Part shown: positions 42,569 to 50,646 of the stretch, in pieces
Layout: the number at the start of each line of letters is the position of its first letter
Numbering within the stretch: the first letter of the stretch is position 1
Assembly (NCBI GenBank): GCA_002343985.1
Contig: DDTB01000008.1
Location: 1-64,000 of the forward strand
DNA length: 64,000 nucleotides
Source of the DNA: Chitinophagaceae bacterium UBA2375
GTDB lineage: Bacteria > Bacteroidota > Bacteroidia > Chitinophagales > Chitinophagaceae
Direction of reading: 5' to 3'
Program-made: the position numbers and the translations under genes
The notes under the pieces: generated by a model
Seen by the model: the letters and a program-made list of their open reading frames with translations, nothing else
Told to the model about the DNA's origin: nothing
The model's database searches: none

Positions 42569-42733
42569 TGTTCCACGTGGAACGAGATGTTTGTTTTCCA
42601 ATTCAGGAGAACTGGAAAATTCGATGCCGGTTTCCAGTGTTTCACGTGGAACAATTGGCATATTTGGTTGATGGAAGAATAACACTATGTTTCAAGTGGA
42701 ACATGCTCAGACCCAAAGGTTCCACGTGGAACC
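42569..42733. promoter_or_regulatory. Cluster of four parS-like ParB-binding sites
   Basis: Four 16-bp palindromic sites lie between mnmG and ybeY: TGTTCCACGTGGAACG (42569-42584), TGTTTCACGTGGAACA (42638-42653), TGTTTCAAGTGGAACA (42688-42703) and GGTTCCACGTGGAACC (42718-42733). The general parS consensus is TGTTTCACGTGAAACA. The second site differs from it at one base, and all but the third share the CACGTG core. Such clusters nucleate ParB for chromosome segregation near the origin. parA and parB are not in the window. Confidence 0.85.
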
Positions 42734-42734
42734 A

Positions 42735-43172
42735 TCAGGAGAAGTAACGTGAGAGATATTCCTCTTCCTTTTTTCGCATGAGGGATATATCGGCTTTTGA
42801 CTTATCCTTATAGCCGCATAAATGTAAAATGCCATGGAATATCACCCGGTGGATTTCGTGGGTGAAGCTTTGCTGGAATTGAAGCGCGTTCTCCCTCACC
42901 CTATCGGTACTGATATAAATTTCAGCATTGATATCTGTATCAGCTTCAGCTCCCAGGTTAAATGTGATGATGTCGGTGTAATAATCATGCCGGAGAAAAT
43001 CCCGGTTGATCTGCAGCAGCTCTTCATCAGAACAAAAGATAATGCTGAGCTCCTGTAGTTTTCTTCCTTCTCTTTTGAATATGGCAGGGATGAAGGATTT
43101 TAACCGGGTACGGTCTCGCAGGTTTGTTTTTGCAGGGAAATGGAAACTGACGGGCATATCTATTTTTCTCAA
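42735..43172 (-). CDS. ybeY: Endoribonuclease YbeY (16S rRNA 3'-end maturation)
   Basis: This 145-residue metal-dependent RNase is involved in rRNA processing and ribosome quality control. The metal motif is HGILHLCGYKD with H113 and H117. The third ligand position, His in E. coli, is Asp here (D123), as I recall for Bacteroidota. Other family signs are SDEELLQINRDFLRHDYYTDIITF and AEIYIS. The stop codon lies right next to the fourth parS-like site. Confidence 0.93.
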   Translation of the reverse strand: MRKIDMPVSFHFPAKTNLRDRTRLKSFIPAIFKREGRKLQELSIIFCSDEELLQINRDFLRHDYYTDIITFNLGAEADTDINAEIYISTDRVRENALQFQQSFTHEIHRVIFHGILHLCGYKDKSKADISLMRKKEEEYLSRYFS

Positions 43173-43227
43173 TTCGAAATTAACGGGTTCTGTTTTAAGT
43201 TAATTTTACTTTGTCATCAAAGCGCCT

Positions 43228-43476
43228 ATGGAGAAGAAATTATCGGAAATCAGGATTGGACAAAAAGTAAGGATCAAATCGTTCGCGAATGATGATATCT
43301 TCCTAAAACTCATGGAAATGGGTTGTGTGCCCGGGGAGATCATCAGCGTTGACCAGGTGGCGCCCTTGAAGGATCCCATCTCCATCAGCGTAGCCGGATA
43401 CCAGCTAAGCCTGCGCCTGAATGAAGCGGAAAACATCCTCGTGGAAGAACTCATTCCTGAACAACCCATCGCATGA
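43228..43476 (+). CDS. feoA: FeoA-type SH3-like protein
   Basis: The 82-residue protein has the FeoA fold: LSEIRIGQKVRIKSF, LKLMEMGCVPGEIISV and PISISVAGYQLSLRLNEAENILVEE. FeoA assists the FeoB ferrous-iron transporter, but no feoB is adjacent. Instead its last codons overlap nadD (ATGA at 43473-43476). It may act with a remote FeoB or in another way; the fold is clear, the partner is not. Confidence 0.88.
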   Translation: MEKKLSEIRIGQKVRIKSFANDDIFLKLMEMGCVPGEIISVDQVAPLKDPISISVAGYQLSLRLNEAENILVEELIPEQPIA

Positions 43477-44066
43477 ACATCGGATTATTCTTCGGTTCGT
43501 TTAACCCCATCCACCATGGGCACCTCATCATCGCGGAACATATCCTGAATGAAACCGATCTCCAGGAAATATGGTTTGTGGTATCTCCCCATAATCCATT
43601 TAAAAATTCTAATACATTACTAAATGAATATCATAGGATTGATTTAGTAATCAAGGCTATTGAGGGTGAAACCAGGCTGAAAGCCAGTTCCGTGGAATTC
43701 AACCTGCCCAAACCCTCCTATACCGTCAATACCCTGGCTTATTTGTCTGAAAAATACCCCAAACACAGGTTTTCCATCATCATGGGCAGCGATGGTTTTC
43801 AAAACCTGCCCCAATGGAAAAACGCGGAAGTCATCATAAAAAACTATCCCATATACATCTACCGGAGGCCCGGCTTCTACATACCGGAAGATACCGGCGC
43901 CAGCATTACGGTGCTGGACGCCCCGTTGCTTCAAATTTCGTCTACACATATCCGTGAGTTAATCGCCGCGGGGAAATCCATCCGCTACCTGGTACCCGAC
44001 CCGGTGAAAGAGGAAATTGAAAAAACAGGTTATTACAGGAAATCAAGGGAAAAGCCAGCCGAATAA
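43473..44066 (+). CDS. nadD: Nicotinate-nucleotide adenylyltransferase
   Basis: NadD makes deamido-NAD from nicotinate mononucleotide and ATP. The 197-residue enzyme carries the nucleotidyltransferase motif GLFFGSFNPIHHGHLIIAEH (4-23) and the C-terminal ISSTHIREL. It is translationally coupled to feoA. Its 3' end overlaps the convergent chrA gene by 24 bp. nadA, which acts earlier in the same pathway, is 1.3 kb away on the other strand. Confidence 0.95.
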   Translation: MNIGLFFGSFNPIHHGHLIIAEHILNETDLQEIWFVVSPHNPFKNSNTLLNEYHRIDLVIKAIEGETRLKASSVEFNLPKPSYTVNTLAYLSEKYPKHRFSIIMGSDGFQNLPQWKNAEVIIKNYPIYIYRRPGFYIPEDTGASITVLDAPLLQISSTHIRELIAAGKSIRYLVPDPVKEEIEKTGYYRKSREKPAE

Positions 44067-45296
44067 TAAACAAACGACCACTATAACGGGAGCGGGTAGA
44101 CGAGAATATCGGAGCAACGCGAAAGTGCCGGCAATCACCAGTAAACTCAGGATGCTGTCCGTACTAAAACCTTTTAGCGGAATACCGTGGAGCAGGTATA
44201 AAGTTGCGGCCCACATCACCCCAACAACAACAGCATGGATGCCTTCGAGCGCACGGTACACTACCACAAATTTTTTCAGGTATTGCCAGACGGGAAAAAA
44301 GAACAAGACCAGCAATACGCTTGGCAGGAAGATGGCAACCGTGCCAATCACACAACCCAATAACTGCATACGGTACCCGTCATCCTTCAATGCCATTCCT
44401 CCCGTAAAAGATGCAACGGAAAAAACCGGTCCGGGTATGGCGCGAACCATACCATAACCCGTGAGCAAATCATCTTTCTGTATTTTTATGGCATTGGGGT
44501 TTTTCTCCTGCACCTTTGGGGAGCTTGGCCTGGCAACATACTGATCAAGCATCAGCGGCAGCAACACATCACCCCCGCCAAACACAATGCTGCCAAAACG
44601 GTAAAAGTTTTCGAACAGGTTAAACACTTTTCTGTCTTTCCATTCCTGTTTACGTGCCGTTTCACTGAGGGCCCCGGCTAACACGAACAAAAACACGAAG
44701 AGCCAGATATTCGTCCAGCGGATCTGCCTGGGCTTGATGCTTTCTTTCTGCGGTATGCGCTTATTGCTGAAATTGGTGACAATACCACCGCACACAATCA
44801 AAGCGGGAAATATCCAGGGCACTTTAAAAAACACATAAGTGATCACCATTACCACCAGCATGATCACCTGCGTGATGGTATTTTTGATGGATATCCCAAA
44901 AGCCCTGACCGCGGCATACAGCAGGAAACCGATGGCCATGGGTTGGATGAACCGGAATAAACTGTTCACCCAATCATGATCCGTGAAATATGTTAACAGG
45001 AAGGAAAGGGCGCCCATCAGGATGGAAGCCGGCGTAATCCAGATGAGTAAGGTAAGTATGGCCAGTGGAAGCCCACCCCTTTTATACCCGATCAGGGTTA
45101 CCAACTGGGTACTGCTGGCGCCAGGCAGGAGTTGACAAAAAGAATTGTACTCCATTAATTCATCTTCCGTTACATATTCCCTTTTTTGTACAAATGTTTT
45201 GAGCAGCATACCCAAATGCCCCTGAGGGCCACCAAAGGCCGTAAGGGTATAGAGCAAGACCGATTTTAAAAATGGTATATGTCGGATGATAGTCAC
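44043..45296 (-). CDS. chrA: Chromate transporter ChrA (two-domain)
   Basis: The 417-residue inner-membrane protein has two homologous CHR halves and about ten membrane helices. Landmarks are TAFGGPQGHLGMLL near residue 17, YNSFCQLLPGASSTQLVTLIGY, and in the second half FGGGDVLLPLM and GYGMVRAIPGPVFSVASFTGGMAL. Family members export chromate, driven by proton or sulfate gradients. The physiological substrate in a soil or water bacterium may differ. It is followed by overlap with nadD and preceded by nadA on the same strand (92-bp gap). Confidence 0.92.
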   Translation of the reverse strand: MTIIRHIPFLKSVLLYTLTAFGGPQGHLGMLLKTFVQKREYVTEDELMEYNSFCQLLPGASSTQLVTLIGYKRGGLPLAILTLLIWITPASILMGALSFLLTYFTDHDWVNSLFRFIQPMAIGFLLYAAVRAFGISIKNTITQVIMLVVMVITYVFFKVPWIFPALIVCGGIVTNFSNKRIPQKESIKPRQIRWTNIWLFVFLFVLAGALSETARKQEWKDRKVFNLFENFYRFGSIVFGGGDVLLPLMLDQYVARPSSPKVQEKNPNAIKIQKDDLLTGYGMVRAIPGPVFSVASFTGGMALKDDGYRMQLLGCVIGTVAIFLPSVLLVLFFFPVWQYLKKFVVVYRALEGIHAVVVGVMWAATLYLLHGIPLKGFSTDSILSLLVIAGTFALLRYSRLPAPVIVVVCLLFGWLFP

Positions 45297-45388
45297 AGGC
45301 TGAAAAATTACAAAAGATCAGCCTTATCCATTGAAAAATTATTGCACAGAAACCGGTGGAAAACGCTGACAAACAAGCTGCAACATAT

Positions 45389-46399
45389 TTATAAACCCAA
45401 TTTCGCGCTGATTTCCAGCATGCGGTCGATGGGTTTACGGGCCGCAAGCCGGAGTTCTTCGTCCATGGTAATTTCCGGTTGCTCATACTTCATGCAGAGG
45501 TATAGCTTCTCCAGCGTATTCAGCTTCATATACGGGCATTCGTTGCAGGCGCACTGGTTGCTTGGCGGTGCAGGGATAAAAGTCTTCTGTGGGCTTGATT
45601 TCTGCATCTGGTGCAATATGCCGGTCTCCGTGGCCACGATATATTCCATGGCGCTGTCTTGTTGTGTGTATTTCAGTAACCCCGTGGTACTGCCGATATA
45701 GTCTGCCAGGTTAAGTACCGCTTCTTCACATTCGGGGTGCGCGATGAACTTCGCTTTTGGGTGACGGATTTTTAGTTTGGTGATTTTCTCCAGGCTGAAT
45801 ATCTCGTGAACCATGCAGGCGCCGTTCCACAAAACCATATTTCTCTCTGTTTTCTTGTTGATATAAGCGCCCAGGTTTTTATCGGGTGCGAAGATGATCT
45901 TCTGGTCTTTTGGCAAGCTTTCCACAATAGCCTGTGCATTACTCGACGTGCAAATGATATCGCTCAGCGCTTTCATCCCCGCGCTGCAATTGATATAAGT
46001 GATAACGATATGATCGGGGTGTTTTTCCTTAAAAGCCCTGAATTTTTCCGGTGGCGCGGAATCGCTCAGCGAGCAGCCGGCATTCAGGTCGGGTAATACC
46101 ACTTTTTTGCTGGGGTTTATGATCTTGGCGGTTTCTGCCATGAAGTGCACACCGGCAAATACAATCATATCGGCATCGGTACTCTCTGCCTTTTGCGCAA
46201 GCCCCAGGCTATCGCCGATGAAATCCGCAACATCCTGGATATCGGGTTCCTGGTAATAATGCGCGAGGATGATGGCGTTTTTTTCTTTTTTCAGCTTTTC
46301 GATTTCCGCGAATAAATCGAGCGTGGGATCAAGGTCAATGTCGAGGAATCCTTTTTTTGACAATTTCGCCTGTGCATCCAGTATGTTGATATCTGCCAT
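45389..46399 (-). CDS. nadA: Quinolinate synthase
   Basis: NadA condenses iminoaspartate with dihydroxyacetone phosphate to quinolinate using a [4Fe-4S] cluster. The 336-residue protein has AIILAHYYQEPDIQDVADFIGDS near the N-terminus. Candidate cluster cysteines are in NAGCSLSD, NCSAGMKA and CACNECPYMKLN. The gene start faces the putative replication origin, so it is transcribed away from it. nadB and nadC are not in the window. Confidence 0.96.
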   Translation of the reverse strand: MADINILDAQAKLSKKGFLDIDLDPTLDLFAEIEKLKKEKNAIILAHYYQEPDIQDVADFIGDSLGLAQKAESTDADMIVFAGVHFMAETAKIINPSKKVVLPDLNAGCSLSDSAPPEKFRAFKEKHPDHIVITYINCSAGMKALSDIICTSSNAQAIVESLPKDQKIIFAPDKNLGAYINKKTERNMVLWNGACMVHEIFSLEKITKLKIRHPKAKFIAHPECEEAVLNLADYIGSTTGLLKYTQQDSAMEYIVATETGILHQMQKSSPQKTFIPAPPSNQCACNECPYMKLNTLEKLYLCMKYEQPEITMDEELRLAARKPIDRMLEISAKLGL

Positions 46400-46439
46400 A
46401 ATATGTTTTAATACTATTTATTTATAAAATCACCTACTA

Positions 46440-46930
46440 CTATTATGTCTGTGGATATGTGGGAATTCTGTTTCGGCCGGCTATTGTTTTTCTCAAAATC
46501 CCCGTTTATCCACCCTTCATCCACTACTCATTCACATCATGAAATTACAGCATAAGCAAAGATCGGAACGCTTCAACCCGTAAAATATGACCTGAATCAA
46601 CATCCGTGCATAAAAAACGGGGTGGAAAAAACTTTCCGTCTTTTTTCACTGAAACCCTGTGGATTGGATCAGGGAATTTTGTGTATGAATTCAGGACCGG
46701 GCGCTTTACCCTTGTTTTTGGCCCTTTTTATCCATTTTTTTCCCCGCAAGCGGGGGCAGGATCCGGTGGTTTTTCACAGGATCCGGGGTTATCCACATAG
46801 CTGTTGTGGATGAAAATTCCAGGCACCTATATATAATATTATAGTGACCGAAAAGTTCCATCGCCGCAGGCAAAATATTATATTATAAATCCAAAATATA
46901 TATTTCCGCGGCCGGAAACCGTTTTCACTG
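46440..46930. other. Putative chromosome replication origin (oriC)
   Basis: This gene-free 620-bp region has one perfect DnaA box, TTATCCACA (46789-46797). One-mismatch boxes lie at 46450-46458 (TGTGGATAT), 46506-46514 (TTATCCACC) and 46805-46813 (TGTGGATGA), with weaker ones at 46517-46525, 46658-46666 and 46728-46736. Two AT-rich blocks follow (about 46828-46846 and 46870-46912), suitable for unwinding next to the strongest boxes. nadA and the foldase gene are transcribed outwards from it. dnaN, ssb, mnmG and the parS cluster lie within 14 kb. Origin function is inferred. Confidence 0.75.
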
Positions 46931-47018
46931 ACAAAGGAAAGCCCTTTGGGCCCAATAATACTGACAAAATTGCTTTTTTACCCTTATTTTTGCCCTCCTT
47001 AAAAATTATAAACAGTTT

Positions 47019-49148
47019 ATGCAGATTATCCAGAGCATCCGCGACAAGGGTGCAGCCATTGTGATCGTAGTCATCGCGTTGAGTCTGATCGGGTTTATAT
47101 TGATGGATGCCCGCCAGGGTAGCAACAATATGTTTGGTTCGCTTTCATCCAGTGTGGGTAAAGTGAATGGCGAAACCATTGAACTGGGTTTTTACAACAA
47201 GCGTGTACAGGAAGCGGAAGATATGCAGGCACAGCGTACCGGCCAACGCCCAAGCGGCGCCCAGGTGTACCAGATGCGTGACCAGATGTGGAACCAGATT
47301 GTGGCTGAGAAAATTTTCAATGCAGAAGCAGAGAAACTGGGTATTGATTTCACCGCCAAGGAACTGTCTGCCACTTTGCTGAGCAACGACCCGGCAAACC
47401 CATTCCTCCAGGAAGCCGGCATGCTTGATTCCATCACCGGTAAGCTCGACATCGCGAAAGCGCAGCAGGCATTGGGTAATGTAAAAAAATTCAAGGGCGC
47501 GCAGCGCGATATGTTTAACTCGCAGGTGGTTGACCCCATGCGTTTGTCGACTACCGTTAACAAGTATTCAGGATTGCTGAATGCAAGTGTTTATTACCCT
47601 TCGTGGATGAAAGAAAAAGACCTGCTGGACAATAAGCAGTTCGCGACCATCAGTTATGTGAGTGTTCCTTACAGCGATATCCTTGACAGCACCGTTAAGG
47701 TTACCGATGCTGAAATCAATGATTATGTGAAGAAGCACAAGGAGATGTTCAAGCAGGAAGCCGGACGTTATATATCATATATACCATTCAGTTCATTGCC
47801 CAGCGGCGAAGACAGTTCGATGATCTTTAACATGCTTAACGAACTGAAGCCATCGTTCCAGTCAGACAGCAACACGCTGCAGTTTGTAGCGCGCAACGGA
47901 TCAGTGATTGAGTACAAGGATGAATTCACGCCGAAGTCGAAGCTGAGTTCATTGTATGCCGATACCTTGGTGTCGTTGCCAGAAGGCGCCGTGTTTGGAC
48001 CATATGTAGACAAAGGAAATTTTGTGCTCGCGAAAAAAATCGGCACAAAGTCTTTGCCAGATAGCGTAAGTGCCCGTCACATCCTCTTCGGTTTCCAGGA
48101 TCCGCAAACCGGCCAACAAAAATATGATGATGCCACCGCCAAGAAGATGGCAGACAGCGTACTGGCTGTGATCAAAGCCGGTGGAGATTTTTCGATGATG
48201 GCCGCACAGTTTTCATCAGACGGAAGCAAGGACAAGGGAGGAGACCTTGGTACATTTACATATGGTACCATGGTGCCCGAGTTCAATGAGTTTTGTTTCA
48301 GCAAGCCAGTGGGCGCCATGGATGTGGTACGCACACAGTTTGGATACCATATTGTTCAGGTGATGAGCCAGAAGAATTTTTCGAACGCGTATAAGATCGC
48401 GTTCCTGGCCAAGGAAATTTCGTCCAGCGATGTAACGATCAATAAATCGAGCCTGGAAGCCACTAAGGCTTCCGCCGAAAAAACCAGGAAAAACCTGGAA
48501 GCTTACGCCACTAAAAACGGATTGCGTTTTGTGGAAGTACCGACACTGATCAAGGAAAATGATTACGCGGTAGGTAACCTGCAGGATGCGCGTTCGCTGG
48601 TGCGTTGGGCATTTGAAGCGAAGAAGGGCGATGTGAGCGAGCCGTTCTCCATGGGCGACCAGTATGTGGTGGCTGTGCTGGATAAGGTTGCGGAAGAAGG
48701 CGTACAGGATGCGGCCGCGGCCCGTTCCGGTTGCGAACCCATCATCCGCAATAAAAAGAAAGCGGCGATGATTAAGGAGAAACTGGGTAAAAACCCAACC
48801 CTCGAATCAGCATCCGCGGCATACAATAAGCCCATCCTGCAAGCCGGCACCGATTCCAGTTTAACCTATGCATCGCAGTTTGTAAACGCTGTGGGTGTGG
48901 AGCCTAAGATGATTGGCGCGGCATTCAATAAGGAATATCAAACCAAGGTATCCCCTGCCATTGAAGGTACCAGCGCGGTATATGTGATTAAAGTAAACAG
49001 CATCGGCAGCAAGCCGGAAGATACGCCAGAGCAGGTTCAGCAAATGATCACCAATAAAAAGAACAACCTCCGCAGCGCGATTAACGGATGGTATGAAAGT
49101 TTGCGCAAACTGTCGGATATCAAGGACAGCCGCAGTAAGTTTTTCTAA
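47019..49148 (+). CDS. PpiD/SurA-like membrane-anchored peptidyl-prolyl isomerase
   Basis: The 709-residue protein has one N-terminal membrane anchor (about 12-30, AAIVIVVIALSLIGFILMDA) and a SurA-like N-terminal chaperone region with helices such as VYQMRDQMWNQIVAEKIF. A PpiC rotamase domain follows at about 345-450 (SARHILFGF, GDLGTFTYGTMVPEFNEF, FGYHIVQV), with a C-terminal chaperone-like region after it. It should fold secreted and outer-membrane proteins in the periplasm, which suits a genome full of T9SS cargo. A -7-like TATTTTTG lies at 46985-46992. Confidence 0.93.
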   Translation: MQIIQSIRDKGAAIVIVVIALSLIGFILMDARQGSNNMFGSLSSSVGKVNGETIELGFYNKRVQEAEDMQAQRTGQRPSGAQVYQMRDQMWNQIVAEKIFNAEAEKLGIDFTAKELSATLLSNDPANPFLQEAGMLDSITGKLDIAKAQQALGNVKKFKGAQRDMFNSQVVDPMRLSTTVNKYSGLLNASVYYPSWMKEKDLLDNKQFATISYVSVPYSDILDSTVKVTDAEINDYVKKHKEMFKQEAGRYISYIPFSSLPSGEDSSMIFNMLNELKPSFQSDSNTLQFVARNGSVIEYKDEFTPKSKLSSLYADTLVSLPEGAVFGPYVDKGNFVLAKKIGTKSLPDSVSARHILFGFQDPQTGQQKYDDATAKKMADSVLAVIKAGGDFSMMAAQFSSDGSKDKGGDLGTFTYGTMVPEFNEFCFSKPVGAMDVVRTQFGYHIVQVMSQKNFSNAYKIAFLAKEISSSDVTINKSSLEATKASAEKTRKNLEAYATKNGLRFVEVPTLIKENDYAVGNLQDARSLVRWAFEAKKGDVSEPFSMGDQYVVAVLDKVAEEGVQDAAAARSGCEPIIRNKKKAAMIKEKLGKNPTLESASAAYNKPILQAGTDSSLTYASQFVNAVGVEPKMIGAAFNKEYQTKVSPAIEGTSAVYVIKVNSIGSKPEDTPEQVQQMITNKKNNLRSAINGWYESLRKLSDIKDSRSKFF

Positions 49149-49177
49149 GACATCAACACTATTTTATTCTATTGTGA

Positions 49178-49205
49178 AGGGCGGCTTTATGTCGCCCTTT
49201 TTGTG
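49178..49205 (+). terminator. Terminator after the foldase gene
   Basis: Stem AGGGCG/CGCCCT with a short loop (GCTTTATGT) is followed by a T-run, 30 bp past the stop codon. Confidence 0.8.
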
Positions 49206-49310
49206 TACATACCCACCAAAAAGGGGATGTATGTTTGCCCGGCATCACATGATTAGGGGATTGTTTTGTAATGAAATTTAAGGGAGCTTTATCAGCTAAA
49301 TTTTTTCCGC

Positions 49311-50570
49311 ATGCTACCATCAAAAAACATTTTTTCCTCATTACTTATTTTAATGTTGCTATTGCCGGGTTTGCATATTACCGCGCAAAATGTGGGCATC
49401 GGCACCAATCAACCCAAGGCCAGGCTGCATGTGGCGGATAGCGCGGTGTTGTTTAGTACCAGTACAACTGGCACAACTGCACCTTACGCAAATCCACCCA
49501 TGGAAGGTCCCGGTCACCGTATGATGTGGTATCCGGCGAAAGCGGCTTTCAGGGCGGGTAGCGCATTTTTTGAGTGGGATAAGAATAATATTGGTGATTT
49601 TTCGACAGCATTTGGTAGCCAGAATACCGCATCAGGAATGTATTCCTTCAGTACCGGTTACTTGAACAGGGCCACCAACACTTCTTCCGTTAGCTTTGGA
49701 TCTAGCACCTTGGCCAGTGGAACTGCTTCAACAAGTTTTGGAGAATTAACAACAGCGAGTGGATTTGTTTCAACAAGTTTCGGCTATAACACTACCGCAA
49801 GTGGTTTCATATCAACCAGTTTAGGTAATTATACCTTTGCCAGAGGATTCAGCTCTACAAGCATCGGAGAAGGCACTATTGCAAAAGCAAGGGGTGCGGT
49901 TTCTTTAGGCTTATATAATGATAGTACTGACAACCCAATTACATCTTCTTTCAACAATGCCGACAGGATATTTCAAATCGGTAATGGAACAGACTTAAAC
50001 GCACGTAAAAACGCGGTTACCGTTTTACGAAATGGTCATGTGGGCATTGGAGAACTCAGCCCTGAATTTGTATTGGATGTAAAGGGTCGTATGCGTATTC
50101 AATCCAATAATAGCTTAAGCGCCGGCATCAACCTTAATAACGATGCGAATTCAGACTTAGCGGCTTTTATGGGCATGCGGTCAACCAATAATGAAGTGGG
50201 CTTTTACGGATATACCGGTACATTAGGTTGGCGTTTTTTGGTAAACACCACTACGGGAAATGCCTGGATGCAGGGCACTTTAACCCAAAACAGCGATATC
50301 CGGTTGAAAAAAAATATTAAGCCGCTAACGCATACACTCGCCGCCATTCAGCAGTTGAAAGGATATTCGTATCACTGGAAGGACCCGAATAACCCTGATG
50401 AACAAATTGGTTTGCTGGCACAGGAATTACAAAAAGTATATCCGCAACTGGTGAAGGAAAATAACAATGGCGACCTGAGTGTAAACTATAGCGGATTGAT
50501 ACCGGTATTACTGGAAGCCATTAAAGAACTCCATCAAAAAGTAGCCGAACTGGAAAGCAAATTGAAGTGA
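49311..50570 (+). CDS. Secreted YadA-head-like protein with C-terminal S74 chaperone domain
   Basis: The 419-residue protein has a signal peptide (LLILMLLLPGLHITAQ) and the Bacteroidota start NVGIGTNQPKARLHV. A run of 14-residue YadA/Hep_Hag-like head repeats follows, in which SxSFGxxTxASG recurs (about 105-195). The last 95 residues form a Peptidase_S74 intramolecular chaperone (NSDIRLKKNIKPL, GLLAQELQKVYPQLV) ending in a coiled coil. In tail fibres this domain trimerises and self-cleaves. It is probably a trimeric surface fibre. The next two genes are also surface proteins. Confidence 0.85.
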   Translation: MLPSKNIFSSLLILMLLLPGLHITAQNVGIGTNQPKARLHVADSAVLFSTSTTGTTAPYANPPMEGPGHRMMWYPAKAAFRAGSAFFEWDKNNIGDFSTAFGSQNTASGMYSFSTGYLNRATNTSSVSFGSSTLASGTASTSFGELTTASGFVSTSFGYNTTASGFISTSLGNYTFARGFSSTSIGEGTIAKARGAVSLGLYNDSTDNPITSSFNNADRIFQIGNGTDLNARKNAVTVLRNGHVGIGELSPEFVLDVKGRMRIQSNNSLSAGINLNNDANSDLAAFMGMRSTNNEVGFYGYTGTLGWRFLVNTTTGNAWMQGTLTQNSDIRLKKNIKPLTHTLAAIQQLKGYSYHWKDPNNPDEQIGLLAQELQKVYPQLVKENNNGDLSVNYSGLIPVLLEAIKELHQKVAELESKLK

Positions 50571-50646
50571 TGCGCATACCTGTAAAATAGAATTTTACAA
50601 GGCCTCTGCATCAATTATTGTAGCTTTATCACATTAATCAGCCGAT

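Noticed and set aside
46742..46756. CCCCGC-AA-GCGGGG hairpin in the oriC region as a terminator
   Set aside because: The adjoining T-run precedes the hairpin on the plus strand, and no gene ends towards it.
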